Below, in pieces: positions 16,379 through 24,511 of a stretch of DNA of 37,863 bases. Where the stretch lies: positions 1-37,863 of the forward strand of contig CAKZOC010000097.1 in the NCBI GenBank assembly GCA_937136025.1. The letters are read 5' to 3'. Numbering within the stretch: the stretch's first letter is position 1; every line of letters starts with the position of its first letter. A program made the position numbers and the translations under genes. Origin of the DNA: an uncultured Bacteroidota bacterium. GTDB lineage: Bacteria > Bacteroidota > Bacteroidia > Flavobacteriales > Flavobacteriaceae. Below the pieces are notes generated by a model. It was not told the origin of the DNA. It saw only the letters and a program-made list of their open reading frames with translations, and did not search any database.

Positions 16379-17020
16379 ATGGATTATACGGAAATCAAAT
16401 CGATTCGAACTTCGGTCAGCTACTGGTATATCATTCTATTGATCGGCCTGATCTACCTTGCAGTTGGCTTTATGGTTCTGGTGCGTCCTGTGGAAGCCCT
16501 GATTGCCCTTGCCACGCTATTGGGCTTTGGTTTTATATTGGCGGGCCTGATTGAGATTGTTTTTTCCCTGGCTAACCGAAGAGAAATGCACAATTGGGGT
16601 TGGCCCTTTGTTTTGGGCGTTCTCACGTTGCTCGTTGGGGTACTCTTTGTTTCAAATCCGGATTTCACGATTCTCCTGATGACCCTCACTATGGGGTTTC
16701 TGGTTTTGTTCAGATCCATTGCCGCCATTATTTTTTCGCTGGACATCAGGAATTACGGTGCGAAATACTGGTGGATCCTGATGGGTTTGGCCATTCTCGG
16801 TATCTTTTTCTCCTTTGCCTTGCTGATGAGTCATATGCTATCCGGGGGGTTGATTATAGTATGGACCGGGCTTGCCTTTCTTTCGGCAGGCGCCTACAAT
16901 CTGGTCTTGTCCTTAAGGCTTCGTAAATTAAAGGGCATTTCCTCTCGTCTTTCCGAAGAGTTAGTAGCCAAATACCGTGAGATTCAGAGCGAAATCCAAA
17001 GAGAACTCAGCAAGCGCTGA
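16379..17020 (+). CDS. HdeD-like membrane protein (DUF308), copy 1
   Basis: A 213-residue integral membrane protein with six hydrophobic segments in three pairs: SYWYIILLIGLIYLAVGFMVL, LIALATLLGFGFILAGLIEIV, GWPFVLGVLTLLVGVLFV, FTILLMTLTMGFLVLFRSIAAI and two more, with long runs given here in part only. The motif SLANRREMHNWGW is typical of the HdeD/DUF308 family of acid-stress-associated membrane proteins. I chose the ATG at 16379 rather than an earlier in-frame start at 16256, because the extra residues are unlike the family and the start then aligns with the paralogue at 18493. The C-terminal 30 residues are a charged helix (SSRLSEELVAKYREIQSEI) shared with that paralogue. Confidence 0.85.
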   Translation: MDYTEIKSIRTSVSYWYIILLIGLIYLAVGFMVLVRPVEALIALATLLGFGFILAGLIEIVFSLANRREMHNWGWPFVLGVLTLLVGVLFVSNPDFTILLMTLTMGFLVLFRSIAAIIFSLDIRNYGAKYWWILMGLAILGIFFSFALLMSHMLSGGLIIVWTGLAFLSAGAYNLVLSLRLRKLKGISSRLSEELVAKYREIQSEIQRELSKR

Positions 17021-17154
17021 TCCCGCACTACCACCCCCCGTCATCCACGGGCGAACCTGCCCTGCACCCTGTATGGCTCAGAATTATCTGAACCTTATGG
17101 AATACTCCAACAGATTCACTATATTTAAAGACCTTTTTTAGAAGGAAGGGGCTT

Positions 17155-18297
17155 TTGGACTTCGTCAGTATCATATCACTTATAGCTACGGTTATCGGCT
17201 TGTTGGCCTTTAGCATTATTGCGGCTAAACACAAAAGGAACAGGTACCAGAAGTTCCTTTTTTTGTTGTTTATCTTTTCGCTGGCCTATAATGCTCTTCT
17301 CTCTTTCCTGGCTACCAGCGGATTATTGCTCGATTACCCTCATTTTTACAGGACCGCCAGCCCTTTTATTTACTGTATACCCATCTCGCTTTATCTGCTC
17401 GCAAAGGCCATAGGTAAAAACCAAAACACCCCTTCGCGCTCCGATTACGCCCTCTTTCTCATCCCGTTGTTGCACCTGGCAGAATTAACGCCTTTCTATG
17501 TTCAAAATTCAGCTGTGAAACTTGAACACCTTGGGAATTTAACAACCAATCCGGATATCATGGTCTTCGACAAGGTCAGTTTGATTTCCAGTAACTGGCA
17601 CTATTTATTTCAGTTGAGTCTGGGAGCTATTTTAATGTCTATAACTTTTTATAAGACCCTGAAGTACCGGAAAAACCCGGGAGGGAATTCCAGAAAGCGC
17701 AAACTTATCTGGATCAATTGGATATCCCTTTTTCTGGGTTTCTGTTTTGCAATACTGGTGCTGCTTTTGCTCGTTGATCCTGCTAACCTGAATATTTACG
17801 TCTACGGTGCTTTTCTGATTACTACGGCCCTGCTGATCGTATTTCTGGGCCTTTTTCTGGAACCCCATGTGCTGTATGGCACATTGCACAGCGAAAACAT
17901 TAAAAAACGGATGCCCGCTAAAGGTGAGACGAACGCCAACCTGAGTGCGCAGGATCGGGACTTCAGATCCTTAATAGAAGCCTATTTTGAGTCAGAGCAG
18001 GCCTATTTAGAGCCTTCTTTCCGTCAGGCAGATTTGGCCTCTCATTTGAATGTATCCCGAAATGCCCTTTCCGCCATGATTAACAGGAGTTATAAAATGA
18101 ATTTTAATCAACTCCTCAATGAAAAACGGATTGAGTATGCCCTGAAAAATCTGGATGATACAAAATGGAAACACCTGAGTCTGGAAGGCATTGCACGGGA
18201 AGTGGGCTTCAAGTCCAGAACTACGTTTAATAAGGCTTTTAAGTCAAAAACGGGCCGCACCCCTTCCAAGTACAGGACGGCTCAAATCCTGGAATAG
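17155..18297 (+). CDS. Membrane-bound AraC-family transcriptional regulator
   Basis: A 380-residue protein. Residues 1-245 hold about seven hydrophobic segments (VSIISLIATVIGLLAFSII, FLFLLFIFSLAYNALLSF and others), and residues 270-378 are an AraC/XylS-type DNA-binding domain. Its two helix-turn-helix units are LASHLNVSRNALSAMINRS and IAREVGFKSRTTFNKAFK, closed by TGRTPSKYR. This is the common Bacteroidota design of a membrane sensor joined to an AraC output. The start is TTG at 17155, with a purine-rich GAAGGAAGGGG about 5 bases upstream as a rare good ribosome site. It lies between two HdeD-like genes on the same strand, so control of one or both is a reasonable inference. A strong terminator follows. 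Confidence 0.88.
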   Translation: MDFVSIISLIATVIGLLAFSIIAAKHKRNRYQKFLFLLFIFSLAYNALLSFLATSGLLLDYPHFYRTASPFIYCIPISLYLLAKAIGKNQNTPSRSDYALFLIPLLHLAELTPFYVQNSAVKLEHLGNLTTNPDIMVFDKVSLISSNWHYLFQLSLGAILMSITFYKTLKYRKNPGGNSRKRKLIWINWISLFLGFCFAILVLLLLVDPANLNIYVYGAFLITTALLIVFLGLFLEPHVLYGTLHSENIKKRMPAKGETNANLSAQDRDFRSLIEAYFESEQAYLEPSFRQADLASHLNVSRNALSAMINRSYKMNFNQLLNEKRIEYALKNLDDTKWKHLSLEGIAREVGFKSRTTFNKAFKSKTGRTPSKYRTAQILE

Positions 18298-18422
18298 TGT
18301 AGCCTTTTTACGATTCTTCTCCGGCATTTTGTACAATATTATAATCTTGAACGTCTTTAGGGTTAGGTTAAACTTCGTTCCTGTGCTTTTGTCCTATATT
18401 TCCGGGTGTTAAGTAATTAGCT

Positions 18423-18479
18423 GCCTGGCCACGCCTCCTTCCTTCTATCTAATCTGAAGCGTGGCCAAGGCTTTTTTTT
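18423..18479 (+). terminator. Rho-independent terminator after the AraC-type gene
   Basis: GCCTGGCCACGC pairs with GCGTGGCCAAGGC (one bulge) around a long loop, followed by a run of eight T residues. It lies between the regulator and the second HdeD-like gene, which starts only 14 bases further on, so that gene needs read-through or a promoter in this region. Confidence 0.8.
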
Positions 18480-18492
18480 AAAAAACCAACTC

Positions 18493-19128
18493 ATGCAATC
18501 TATCAAAACCGTCCGTAATTCTGTCAAAAACTGGTATATCCTATTAATTGTTGGCCTGATTTTCCTGGCTGGGGGAATCTATAGTTTTGTCTCTCCTGAA
18601 AACTCCTTTTTGGCCCTGGCCCTTTTCTTCGGATGGTCCTTTGTGATCTCAGGAGCTATTGAAATCATCTTTTCTGTCTCCAATAGAGAGGAATTGGAAA
18701 ATTGGGGTTGGACGCTCATCTTCGGAATCATGACCTTTCTGGTAGGTGTACTTCTTATTGCAAAACCAGGTATTACAGAAATTATTCTGGCCTTCAGTCT
18801 CGGCTTTCTGGTATTGTTCCGATCCATCGGGGCTATCAGTTTCTCCCTGGACCTTAAGAATTATGAAGATAACTCCGGATGGGGCACCTTGCTCGCCTTT
18901 GGGATTCTGGGAGTTCTCTTCTCTTTCCTGCTCCTTTGGAATCCGGCCTTTGCCGGTATGACCATTGTTTTCTGGATCGGACTGGCTTTAGTCACTGCCG
19001 GAATTTTCAGTATTTATTTATCGCTCAAACTCCGTAAACTTAAAGGTGTTAGCACCAAGATATCCTCTGAACTCAAGGGTCGGTTTGAAAGTGTTCAGGA
19101 AGAGATCAAAAAGGAATTGGGTAAATGA
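18493..19128 (+). CDS. HdeD-like membrane protein (DUF308), copy 2
   Basis: A 211-residue protein clearly paralogous to the 16379 product along its whole length. Both begin with a short polar start, S(V/K)xWYI and a first helix, share SxSNREELENWGW against SLANRREMHNWGW, GFLVLFRSIGAISFSLDLKNY against GFLVLFRSIAAIIFSLDIRNY (parts quoted), and end in LSLKLRKLKGVSTKISSEL. Six transmembrane segments are expected in the inner membrane. The stop overlaps the ATG of an in-frame-shifted start of the next gene (ATGA at 19125-19128), though I prefer a later start for that gene. Probable role in acid or envelope stress by family only. Confidence 0.87.
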   Translation: MQSIKTVRNSVKNWYILLIVGLIFLAGGIYSFVSPENSFLALALFFGWSFVISGAIEIIFSVSNREELENWGWTLIFGIMTFLVGVLLIAKPGITEIILAFSLGFLVLFRSIGAISFSLDLKNYEDNSGWGTLLAFGILGVLFSFLLLWNPAFAGMTIVFWIGLALVTAGIFSIYLSLKLRKLKGVSTKISSELKGRFESVQEEIKKELGK

Positions 19129-19157
19129 ACCAGAACCCCGGCATTGGAGACAAATTT

Positions 19158-19757
19158 ATGATTATGAAATACCTCAACTCCGTCGCTCTGATGTTCCTGT
19201 TGATCATTGGTACGGGTATATCATTTGGTCAGGAAAAAGAAGCCCATAATGAGTCCGGAGAGTCTTTCCATCCCGGAGAACGGGTACGGGAACATCACAA
19301 GCATAGTTTAAGCCTGCTGCTCTCCCATACGCACATTCTGAATGGGTTCGAAAATGGCGGAGTACGGGGAATCAATAGGCCTTCCTGGATGATAGCTTAT
19401 AATTACAGCCTTAGTGAAAGATGGGCTTTGGGGGTACATGGAGATATCATCCTTGAGACATTCGAAGTTGAAGCCCATGGCTCGGAGAGCGAAGAGGAGT
19501 TGTTGGAACGGAAATATCCGGTCAGCCTGGTCGGGGCAGCCAGTTACAAAGTGATCAACCATCTTGCCGTACAGGTGGGAGGAGGATTTGAAACTGATGG
19601 AGAAGAGACCTTCGGTCTTATCCGGTTTGGCATCGAGCCCTTCATGCGAATATCGAGTCGAATCGAACTGCTCCTTAATCTGAGCTACGACATCAAGATT
19701 AACGCCTATGACAACTGGAACCTCGGTTTTGGAATTGCCTATGGGCTTGGAAAATAA
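19158..19757 (+). CDS. Outer-membrane beta-barrel protein, uncharacterised
   Basis: About 199 residues from the ATG at 19158 (a second ATG lies 6 bases on). An earlier ATG at 19125 would overlap the HdeD stop by 4 bases, but it adds 11 polar residues before the signal peptide and the later ATG has GGAGA at a good distance, so 19158 is preferred. The signal peptide (KYLNSVALMFLLIIGTGISFGQ, split here) is followed by a charged His/Glu stretch and then barrel strands: SWMIAYNYSLSERWALGVHGD, VSLVGAASYKVINHLAVQVGG, LLNLSYDIKINAYDNWNLG and FGIAYGLGK. It is probably an 8-strand barrel. Function unknown; it appears to be co-transcribed with the HdeD-like gene. Confidence 0.7.
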   Translation: MIMKYLNSVALMFLLIIGTGISFGQEKEAHNESGESFHPGERVREHHKHSLSLLLSHTHILNGFENGGVRGINRPSWMIAYNYSLSERWALGVHGDIILETFEVEAHGSESEEELLERKYPVSLVGAASYKVINHLAVQVGGGFETDGEETFGLIRFGIEPFMRISSRIELLLNLSYDIKINAYDNWNLGFGIAYGLGK

Positions 19758-19803
19758 ACACGATAAAGGATTACATACATAACCATACTATTTTTTAACA
19801 CAT

Positions 19804-20628
19804 ATGAAAACGAGAATACTACTATTGTTGACCGTGCTGATTGCTACCGGCACGAGCTATTCACAGACCTTTACCATGGGCAAAAAATGCCAGGAATCCT
19901 ATGCGAATGCCCAGGCAGCCCTAAGTGCCAAATCTTATCAGGATGCCCTTGGGCTTTATGACGCCTTTTCAGAAGAGTGTAAAACCAAAGATGCCAAAAT
20001 TCTGGCCTCTGAAGGGAAAGCTGAAGCCTACAATGGCCTGGGAATGCACGCCGAAGCCATTGCGGAGGCTGATGATGTTTTAAAAAGAACCAAAGACCGG
20101 AGTTTGGCAGGGCACTTTCAAAAAGCCGTGGCCCTGAATGCTACCGGAGATATCGAAGGTTCTAAAAAACAACTCGAATCTGTAATGGCCCTCACAGAGA
20201 ATAATCAGAATACAGCACAACGCGCTTCAAACTACGCCCTGATGGCGGCCCTGTACGATCGTCAGATGGGACAGATGGATTCGGCTATGGTCTATCTGAA
20301 TAAAGCTAAAGAACTCGATCCGGGAAACGTGAACTATATACTGCAGGAAGGAGACATGTATCTCGTACATGACGACTTTAAGAGTGCCTATGCCGTTTAC
20401 GATGAGGCCGCCCGCTTATATCCGGATTCTCAGGAAGTATATATTTCCAAGAGCAATGCCGGACTTAAGGAAATGGATAAAAAGTACGGTACCAGCAAAG
20501 CCCAGGACTTGCGGAACATGATGTCAGATGCTGAGAAAGCTGCTATTTGTGGCGATCTTTCAAGGGCTATCGAACTGGGATATAAGGATATGAATAAAGA
20601 AATGTTTAAAGCGCTTGTTTGTCAATAA
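19804..20628 (+). CDS. Exported TPR-repeat protein
   Basis: A 274-residue protein with a signal peptide (MKTRILLLLTVLIATGTSYS, cut before QTF). The mature part is helical with recognisable tetratricopeptide repeats: YANAQAALSAKSYQDALGLY, AEAYNGLGMHAEAIAEADDVL, YALMAALYDRQMGQMDSAMVY, LNKAKELDPGN and YLVHDDFKSAYAVYDEAARLYPDS. Such proteins act as periplasmic scaffolds. The last 60 residues contain two Cys (AAICGDLSRAIELGY and a C-terminal CQ). It starts 46 bp after the barrel gene and ends 34 bp before the OmpA-type gene, so it belongs to the same run. Confidence 0.8.
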   Translation: MKTRILLLLTVLIATGTSYSQTFTMGKKCQESYANAQAALSAKSYQDALGLYDAFSEECKTKDAKILASEGKAEAYNGLGMHAEAIAEADDVLKRTKDRSLAGHFQKAVALNATGDIEGSKKQLESVMALTENNQNTAQRASNYALMAALYDRQMGQMDSAMVYLNKAKELDPGNVNYILQEGDMYLVHDDFKSAYAVYDEAARLYPDSQEVYISKSNAGLKEMDKKYGTSKAQDLRNMMSDAEKAAICGDLSRAIELGYKDMNKEMFKALVCQ

Positions 20629-20662
20629 TCAGAATACTCAATAATCTATAGATACTATAATC

Positions 20663-21331
20663 ATGAAAAGAACACTATCCATAACACTATCTGCTTTCCT
20701 GGCCCTGAGCATGCTCATGAGCTGTTCAGCCATCCAGAACATGAATAAACAACAACAAGGTACTGCTGCAGGAGCAGCCGGAGGGGCCCTCCTTGGAGCT
20801 GCCGTTTCCGGGGGCAGTATCTGGGGAATTCTTGCGGGTGCAGCCATCGGTGGAACTGCCGGGAATCTGATCGGCAAGAAAATGGATCAACAGGCCAAAG
20901 AACTTACCCAGGCGGTGCCCACAGCCGAAGTGCAACGGGTCGGGGAAGGGATCAATATGACCTTTGATGCCAGCCTCGCCTTCAAGATTAACTCTGCGGC
21001 CATTAGTGACAGTTATAAAAGCGATCTGAACGCGGCGGCTGCCGTATTTAAAGGATATGAGGATACCAATATACTCATTGAAGGTCATACGGATGATACC
21101 GGATCAGACGCTACCAACATGGCTTTATCCGAAAAGCGGGCCAAGGCCGTCCGGGATTACCTGATTTCCCAGGGTGTAGACGGATCTCGCCTGACCGCAA
21201 AATGGTATGGAGAAACCCAGCCAAAGTACCCGAATGACGAGGCCAACCGCGCCAAGAACCGGAGGGTGGAGCTGGCCATTTACGCCAACGACGAGATGAT
21301 TGACGCCGCCAAAAGCGGGGAGTTGGATTAA
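20663..21331 (+). CDS. OmpA-family lipoprotein with glycine-zipper domain
   Basis: A 222-residue lipoprotein: signal with lipobox LMSC at Cys21, a short linker (QNMNKQQQG), a glycine-zipper hydrophobic domain (GTAAGAAGGALLGAAVSGG and AGAAIGGTAGNLIGKKM), and a C-terminal OmpA-like peptidoglycan-binding domain. The latter has INSAAISDSYKSDLNAAA, ILIEGHTDDTGSDATNMALSEKRAKAVRDYL and NRAKNRRVELAI, with the Asp and Arg that contact diaminopimelate. The plan is that of YiaD-type lipoproteins, which link the outer membrane to peptidoglycan. A terminator follows. Confidence 0.92.
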   Translation: MKRTLSITLSAFLALSMLMSCSAIQNMNKQQQGTAAGAAGGALLGAAVSGGSIWGILAGAAIGGTAGNLIGKKMDQQAKELTQAVPTAEVQRVGEGINMTFDASLAFKINSAAISDSYKSDLNAAAAVFKGYEDTNILIEGHTDDTGSDATNMALSEKRAKAVRDYLISQGVDGSRLTAKWYGETQPKYPNDEANRAKNRRVELAIYANDEMIDAAKSGELD

Positions 21332-21368
21332 TTTTGCACGTAAAGTTCCATACATTACAATCTTGAGA

Positions 21369-21404
21369 AGCACGGCCCTGGGTATTATTCAGGGCTGTAC
21401 TTTT
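21369..21404 (+). terminator. Rho-independent terminator after the OmpA-type gene
   Basis: AGCACGGCCCTG pairs with CAGGGCTGTACT (two mismatches/wobbles) around a 9-base loop, followed by TTTT. It closes the 18493-21331 gene run. Confidence 0.7.
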
Positions 21405-21492
21405 AGTAGCCTGATGGACCACCCAGAGCGGATAAAGAGTCTTTTTTTCTTCAAAACCCAGTATAACCAAATTTCATTTGAAAGTCTCATAC

Positions 21493-23223
21493 ATGAAAAC
21501 GAATAGCGCCCGATTATTTTCCCTTATCCTGACATTGTTTCTGGCAACCCTTTTCGCTTGCAAAGATGAAAAAGAAGCGCATTCCGGATCTGAAAGTCAA
21601 GCCACGGTATACTACGGAGGGGATATCATTACCATGGAAGGCGATTCGCCTGAATATGCCGAGGCCGTTGTAGAGCGGAACGGGCAGATTGAGTATGTGG
21701 GCAGTTCGGCTGAAGCCATGAAAAAGGCCGGGGCCGGGCACAACATGATTAACCTGGAAGGGAAAACGATGCTCCCCGGTTTTATCGACGGGCATGCCCA
21801 TTTCGGGAACTTCGGGATGCAGGCCATTGGCGCCCTGCTATTGGCTCCCCCGGATGCCACCTGCAAGGACATCCCTACCCTTATTCAGATCCTGAAGGAT
21901 TGGAACACCCCCGAAAACAGGGCGCTTACGGGCTGGATTTTCGGAACCGGTTTCGACGACTCCGTCCTGGAGGAAAAGCGCTTCCCTACCCGGCATGACC
22001 TGGACCAGGTCAGCATTGAATTCCCCATCATGATCACCCACATCTCGGGCCATTTTGCCGTGGCAAACACCAAGGGGTTAGAAGTACTTGGCCTGACTGC
22101 CGACACCCCGGACCCTGAAGGAGGGATCATCCGGCGGGAAGCCGACGGCAAAACGCCCAATGGGGTGCTGGAAGAAATGGCGGCCATTCCCTATATGCTG
22201 CAGGTCTTGTTACCCAAAGACCCGGAAAGCGCCGACCGCTTCTTCAATGCCGGACAGGACATGGCCATCTCCTTTGGCTATACCACTGCCCAGGAAGGCC
22301 GCGCCATGCAGAACCACGAATTGCTGGCGGCTGCCGCGGAGGAAGGCAGGCTGAAGCTGGACGTGGTCAGCTATATCGATTACATGTTCGTGGACCAGTA
22401 TATGGGGTCTAAATGGGACAGCCGGGACTATACGGACCACTACCGGATCGGTGGGATGAAGGTGACTCTTGACGGGTCGCCCCAGGGAAGGACGGCCTGG
22501 CGCACCCAGCCCTACCTGCTGCCCCCTGATGGCCAGGGAACGGATTACGCAGGATATCCCGCCATACCTGAGGACTCTGTAGTACAGGCTATTTTTGAGA
22601 AAGGCTTCAAAAACGACTGGCAGATCCTGGTACACGGCAACGGGGATGCCGCCATGGACCAGATGATCCGGACTCTGAGGCCGAACGTGGAGAAATACGG
22701 GAAGGGCGACCGCCGCAATACCCTTATCCACGGACAATACATACGCCAGGACCAGATCGACGCATTTAAGGAGCTCGACGTCATCCTCTCCCTTTTCCCC
22801 CTCCACACTTTTTACTGGGGGGACTGGCACAAAGAAATCATCGGGGATTCTTTGGGCAACAGGATCAGCCCGGTAAAAACGGCCCTTCGAAAAGGACTTA
22901 AAGTCACCATTCATACCGATGCCCCCGTAGCCCTCCCCAACCTGATGCGTGTGGTCTGGACCGCGGTGAACCGAACTTCCAGGTCCGGGGCTGTAATCGG
23001 GGAAGAAGAACGCCTCACCCCCTACGAGGCGCTGCAGGCCATTACAATCTGGTCGGCCTACCAGCACTTTGAAGAAGACTCCAAGGGAAGTATTAAGGAA
23101 GGAAAACTTGCAGATTTTGTTATTCTGGATCAGAATCCCCTTAAAATAGACCCCATGGAGATCAAAGACATTAAGGTTTTGGAAACCATCAAGGAAGGAA
23201 CATCACTCACTTCGAAAAATTAA
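21493..23223 (+). CDS. Amidohydrolase-family lipoprotein (YtcJ-like)
   Basis: About 576 residues from the ATG at 21493; an in-frame ATG at 21478 would add five polar residues before the signal. The signal peptide ends in lipobox LFAC. Metal and catalytic motifs of the amidohydrolase_3/YtcJ group follow: LPGFIDGHAHFGN (HxH), ILVHGNGDAAMDQMI, LIHGQYIRQDQIDAF and VTIHTDAPVALPNLM, ending in GSIKEGKLADFVILDQNPL. The wording suggests a zinc hydrolase acting on cyclic amides or related bonds outside the cytoplasm; the substrate is not known. GC content of the middle (about 21650-23070) looks higher than at both ends and in neighbouring genes. A terminator lies upstream, so it has its own promoter. 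Confidence 0.88.
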   Translation: MKTNSARLFSLILTLFLATLFACKDEKEAHSGSESQATVYYGGDIITMEGDSPEYAEAVVERNGQIEYVGSSAEAMKKAGAGHNMINLEGKTMLPGFIDGHAHFGNFGMQAIGALLLAPPDATCKDIPTLIQILKDWNTPENRALTGWIFGTGFDDSVLEEKRFPTRHDLDQVSIEFPIMITHISGHFAVANTKGLEVLGLTADTPDPEGGIIRREADGKTPNGVLEEMAAIPYMLQVLLPKDPESADRFFNAGQDMAISFGYTTAQEGRAMQNHELLAAAAEEGRLKLDVVSYIDYMFVDQYMGSKWDSRDYTDHYRIGGMKVTLDGSPQGRTAWRTQPYLLPPDGQGTDYAGYPAIPEDSVVQAIFEKGFKNDWQILVHGNGDAAMDQMIRTLRPNVEKYGKGDRRNTLIHGQYIRQDQIDAFKELDVILSLFPLHTFYWGDWHKEIIGDSLGNRISPVKTALRKGLKVTIHTDAPVALPNLMRVVWTAVNRTSRSGAVIGEEERLTPYEALQAITIWSAYQHFEEDSKGSIKEGKLADFVILDQNPLKIDPMEIKDIKVLETIKEGTSLTSKN

Positions 23224-23239
23224 TCTGAAAACACATCTG

Positions 23240-23365
23240 GTGAATCATCATAGATTTAATTCTCAATCAAATTTGTTTAAAGGGGCATCAGAGTCTGTTG
23301 CCGGAATCCTGTTATTGGTCATTATGGGGTATGCGCTTTTTATGATCTACCAATCCGGGGCATAA
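23240..23365 (+). CDS. Possible single-pass small membrane protein
   Basis: A 41-codon frame starting with GTG encodes a polar start (NHHRFNSQSN) and one hydrophobic helix (SVAGILLLVIMGYALFMIYQ). No ribosome site is visible and no family is recognised; the LFKxxSESVAGILLL pattern faintly recalls the first helix of NhaA-type antiporters, so a remnant is possible. It lies 16 bases after the amidohydrolase stop and is directly followed by a hairpin. Confidence 0.3.
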   Translation: MNHHRFNSQSNLFKGASESVAGILLLVIMGYALFMIYQSGA

Positions 23366-23394
23366 TACTTTGGTCTGGGTGTAGCCCAAAGTAA
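23366..23394 (+). terminator. Weak hairpin downstream of the amidohydrolase gene
   Basis: TACTTTGG pairs with CCAAAGTA, with extra CT/AG pairing inside, directly after the small 23240 frame. The T-run after it is poor. A second small hairpin ATCCGT-GAA-ACGGAT follows near 23430. Confidence 0.4.
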
Positions 23395-23524
23395 TTTCAT
23401 GTGGAGGAGCCGTCTGAATTCTCCGGGCATCCGTGAAACGGATTCGACAGCGCCAATTCCAGTGTTTATTTAAATATTTCAAGAAATGAAATGTATAACC
23501 GTACCCATCAAAATGCTTTATTCC

Positions 23525-24328
23525 ATGAAAAGATTTTTGTTTTTCGGGTTGCTAACCCTCCTTACCACAATCGGATATGGACAGGAAGAAGAATCGCTTA
23601 TCAATGAGGAAGACGAACTGGCTAAAAAATTACTGAATCCTGTAGCCAATCTGATCAGTGTCCCGTTTCAAAGTAATTTCGATTTCGGAATAGGACCTGC
23701 CGATGGAAGCCGGTGGCTCATGAACGTTCAACCGGTAGTTCCGATAAGTATCAGCGAAGATTGGAACCTGATTGGCAGGGTGATCCTGCCGGTAATCTCC
23801 CAAAACGACATTTTCGGAAATAGCGGCAGCCAGACCGGGTTGGGCGATGCGGTACTGAGCGGATTTTTCTCCCCCAAGGAACCCACTTCAGGAGGAATCA
23901 TATGGGGCGTCGGCCCTGCACTGTTGATTCCAACTGCGACCGATGATTTGCTCGGCGCCAGGAAATTCGGATTAGGGCCCACAGCGGTAGTTTTAAGGCA
24001 AGCCGGATCCGTCACCTATGGCGCTTTAGTGAATCACATTTGGTCCGTAGCCGGAGCCTCTGACCGCCCGGATGTGAATGCCACCTTTTTTCAACCGTTT
24101 ATCGCAAAGAATTTTCGGGGCGGTTATGCCCTGGCCCTTAACACGGAACTCACACAGGATTGGAACAGGGATGCCACCCTGGGGTATATACACCTTATCG
24201 GCTCCAAGGTGCTCAAGCTCGGCGATCAACTCTCGCAGGTGTTTATCGGGCCCCGTATTCCCTATGGAAACGGAAACGCTGCCACCTGGGGCTTTCGAGC
24301 GGGCATTACCCTAATGTTCCCAAAATAA
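23525..24328 (+). CDS. Outer-membrane transporter-like ('neuromedin U'-type) protein
   Basis: About 267 residues from the ATG at 23525; the earlier in-frame ATG at 23486 would add 13 residues in front of an already complete signal peptide (MKRFLFFGLLTLLTTIGYGQ). The next part, LAKKLLNPVANLISVPFQSNFDFGIGP, is given in pieces: 'NPVANLISVPFQ' and 'NFDFGIGP' are the hallmark of a family often labelled neuromedin U or putative porin in marine bacteria. The rest alternates as barrel strands (WNLIGRVILPVISQ, IIWGVGPALLIPTAT, GYALALNTELTQDW, WGFRAGITLMFPK). The label gives no reliable function; an outer-membrane channel is likely. It is monocistronic. Confidence 0.75.
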   Translation: MKRFLFFGLLTLLTTIGYGQEEESLINEEDELAKKLLNPVANLISVPFQSNFDFGIGPADGSRWLMNVQPVVPISISEDWNLIGRVILPVISQNDIFGNSGSQTGLGDAVLSGFFSPKEPTSGGIIWGVGPALLIPTATDDLLGARKFGLGPTAVVLRQAGSVTYGALVNHIWSVAGASDRPDVNATFFQPFIAKNFRGGYALALNTELTQDWNRDATLGYIHLIGSKVLKLGDQLSQVFIGPRIPYGNGNAATWGFRAGITLMFPK

Positions 24329-24511
24329 ACCCCTAAGGCCGTGTACACTCCACTTTGGCAATGATGACCCGGGCGGCTGCAATTCCTCAGACCATTCCAG
24401 GGTTTATGGAATTCGCTTTAATTGGGTACAAATCCCTGGGTAACCTTCTTTTTTTATACCTTCGGCGACTTGAACTATTCCTGACATTAAAAACCTAAAG
24501 ACCTGATTTGC

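Noticed and set aside
22210..23067. A 285-residue open frame antisense to the amidohydrolase gene.
   Set aside because: Long antisense frames are expected in GC-rich codons. The sense strand carries all catalytic motifs of a complete enzyme, and the antisense product has no recognisable domain or signal.
23400..23450. A second small inverted repeat ATCCGT/ACGGAT before the 23525 gene, considered as an operator.
   Set aside because: The stem is only six pairs with a 3-base loop and there is no repeated copy elsewhere in the gap, so it is not distinctive.
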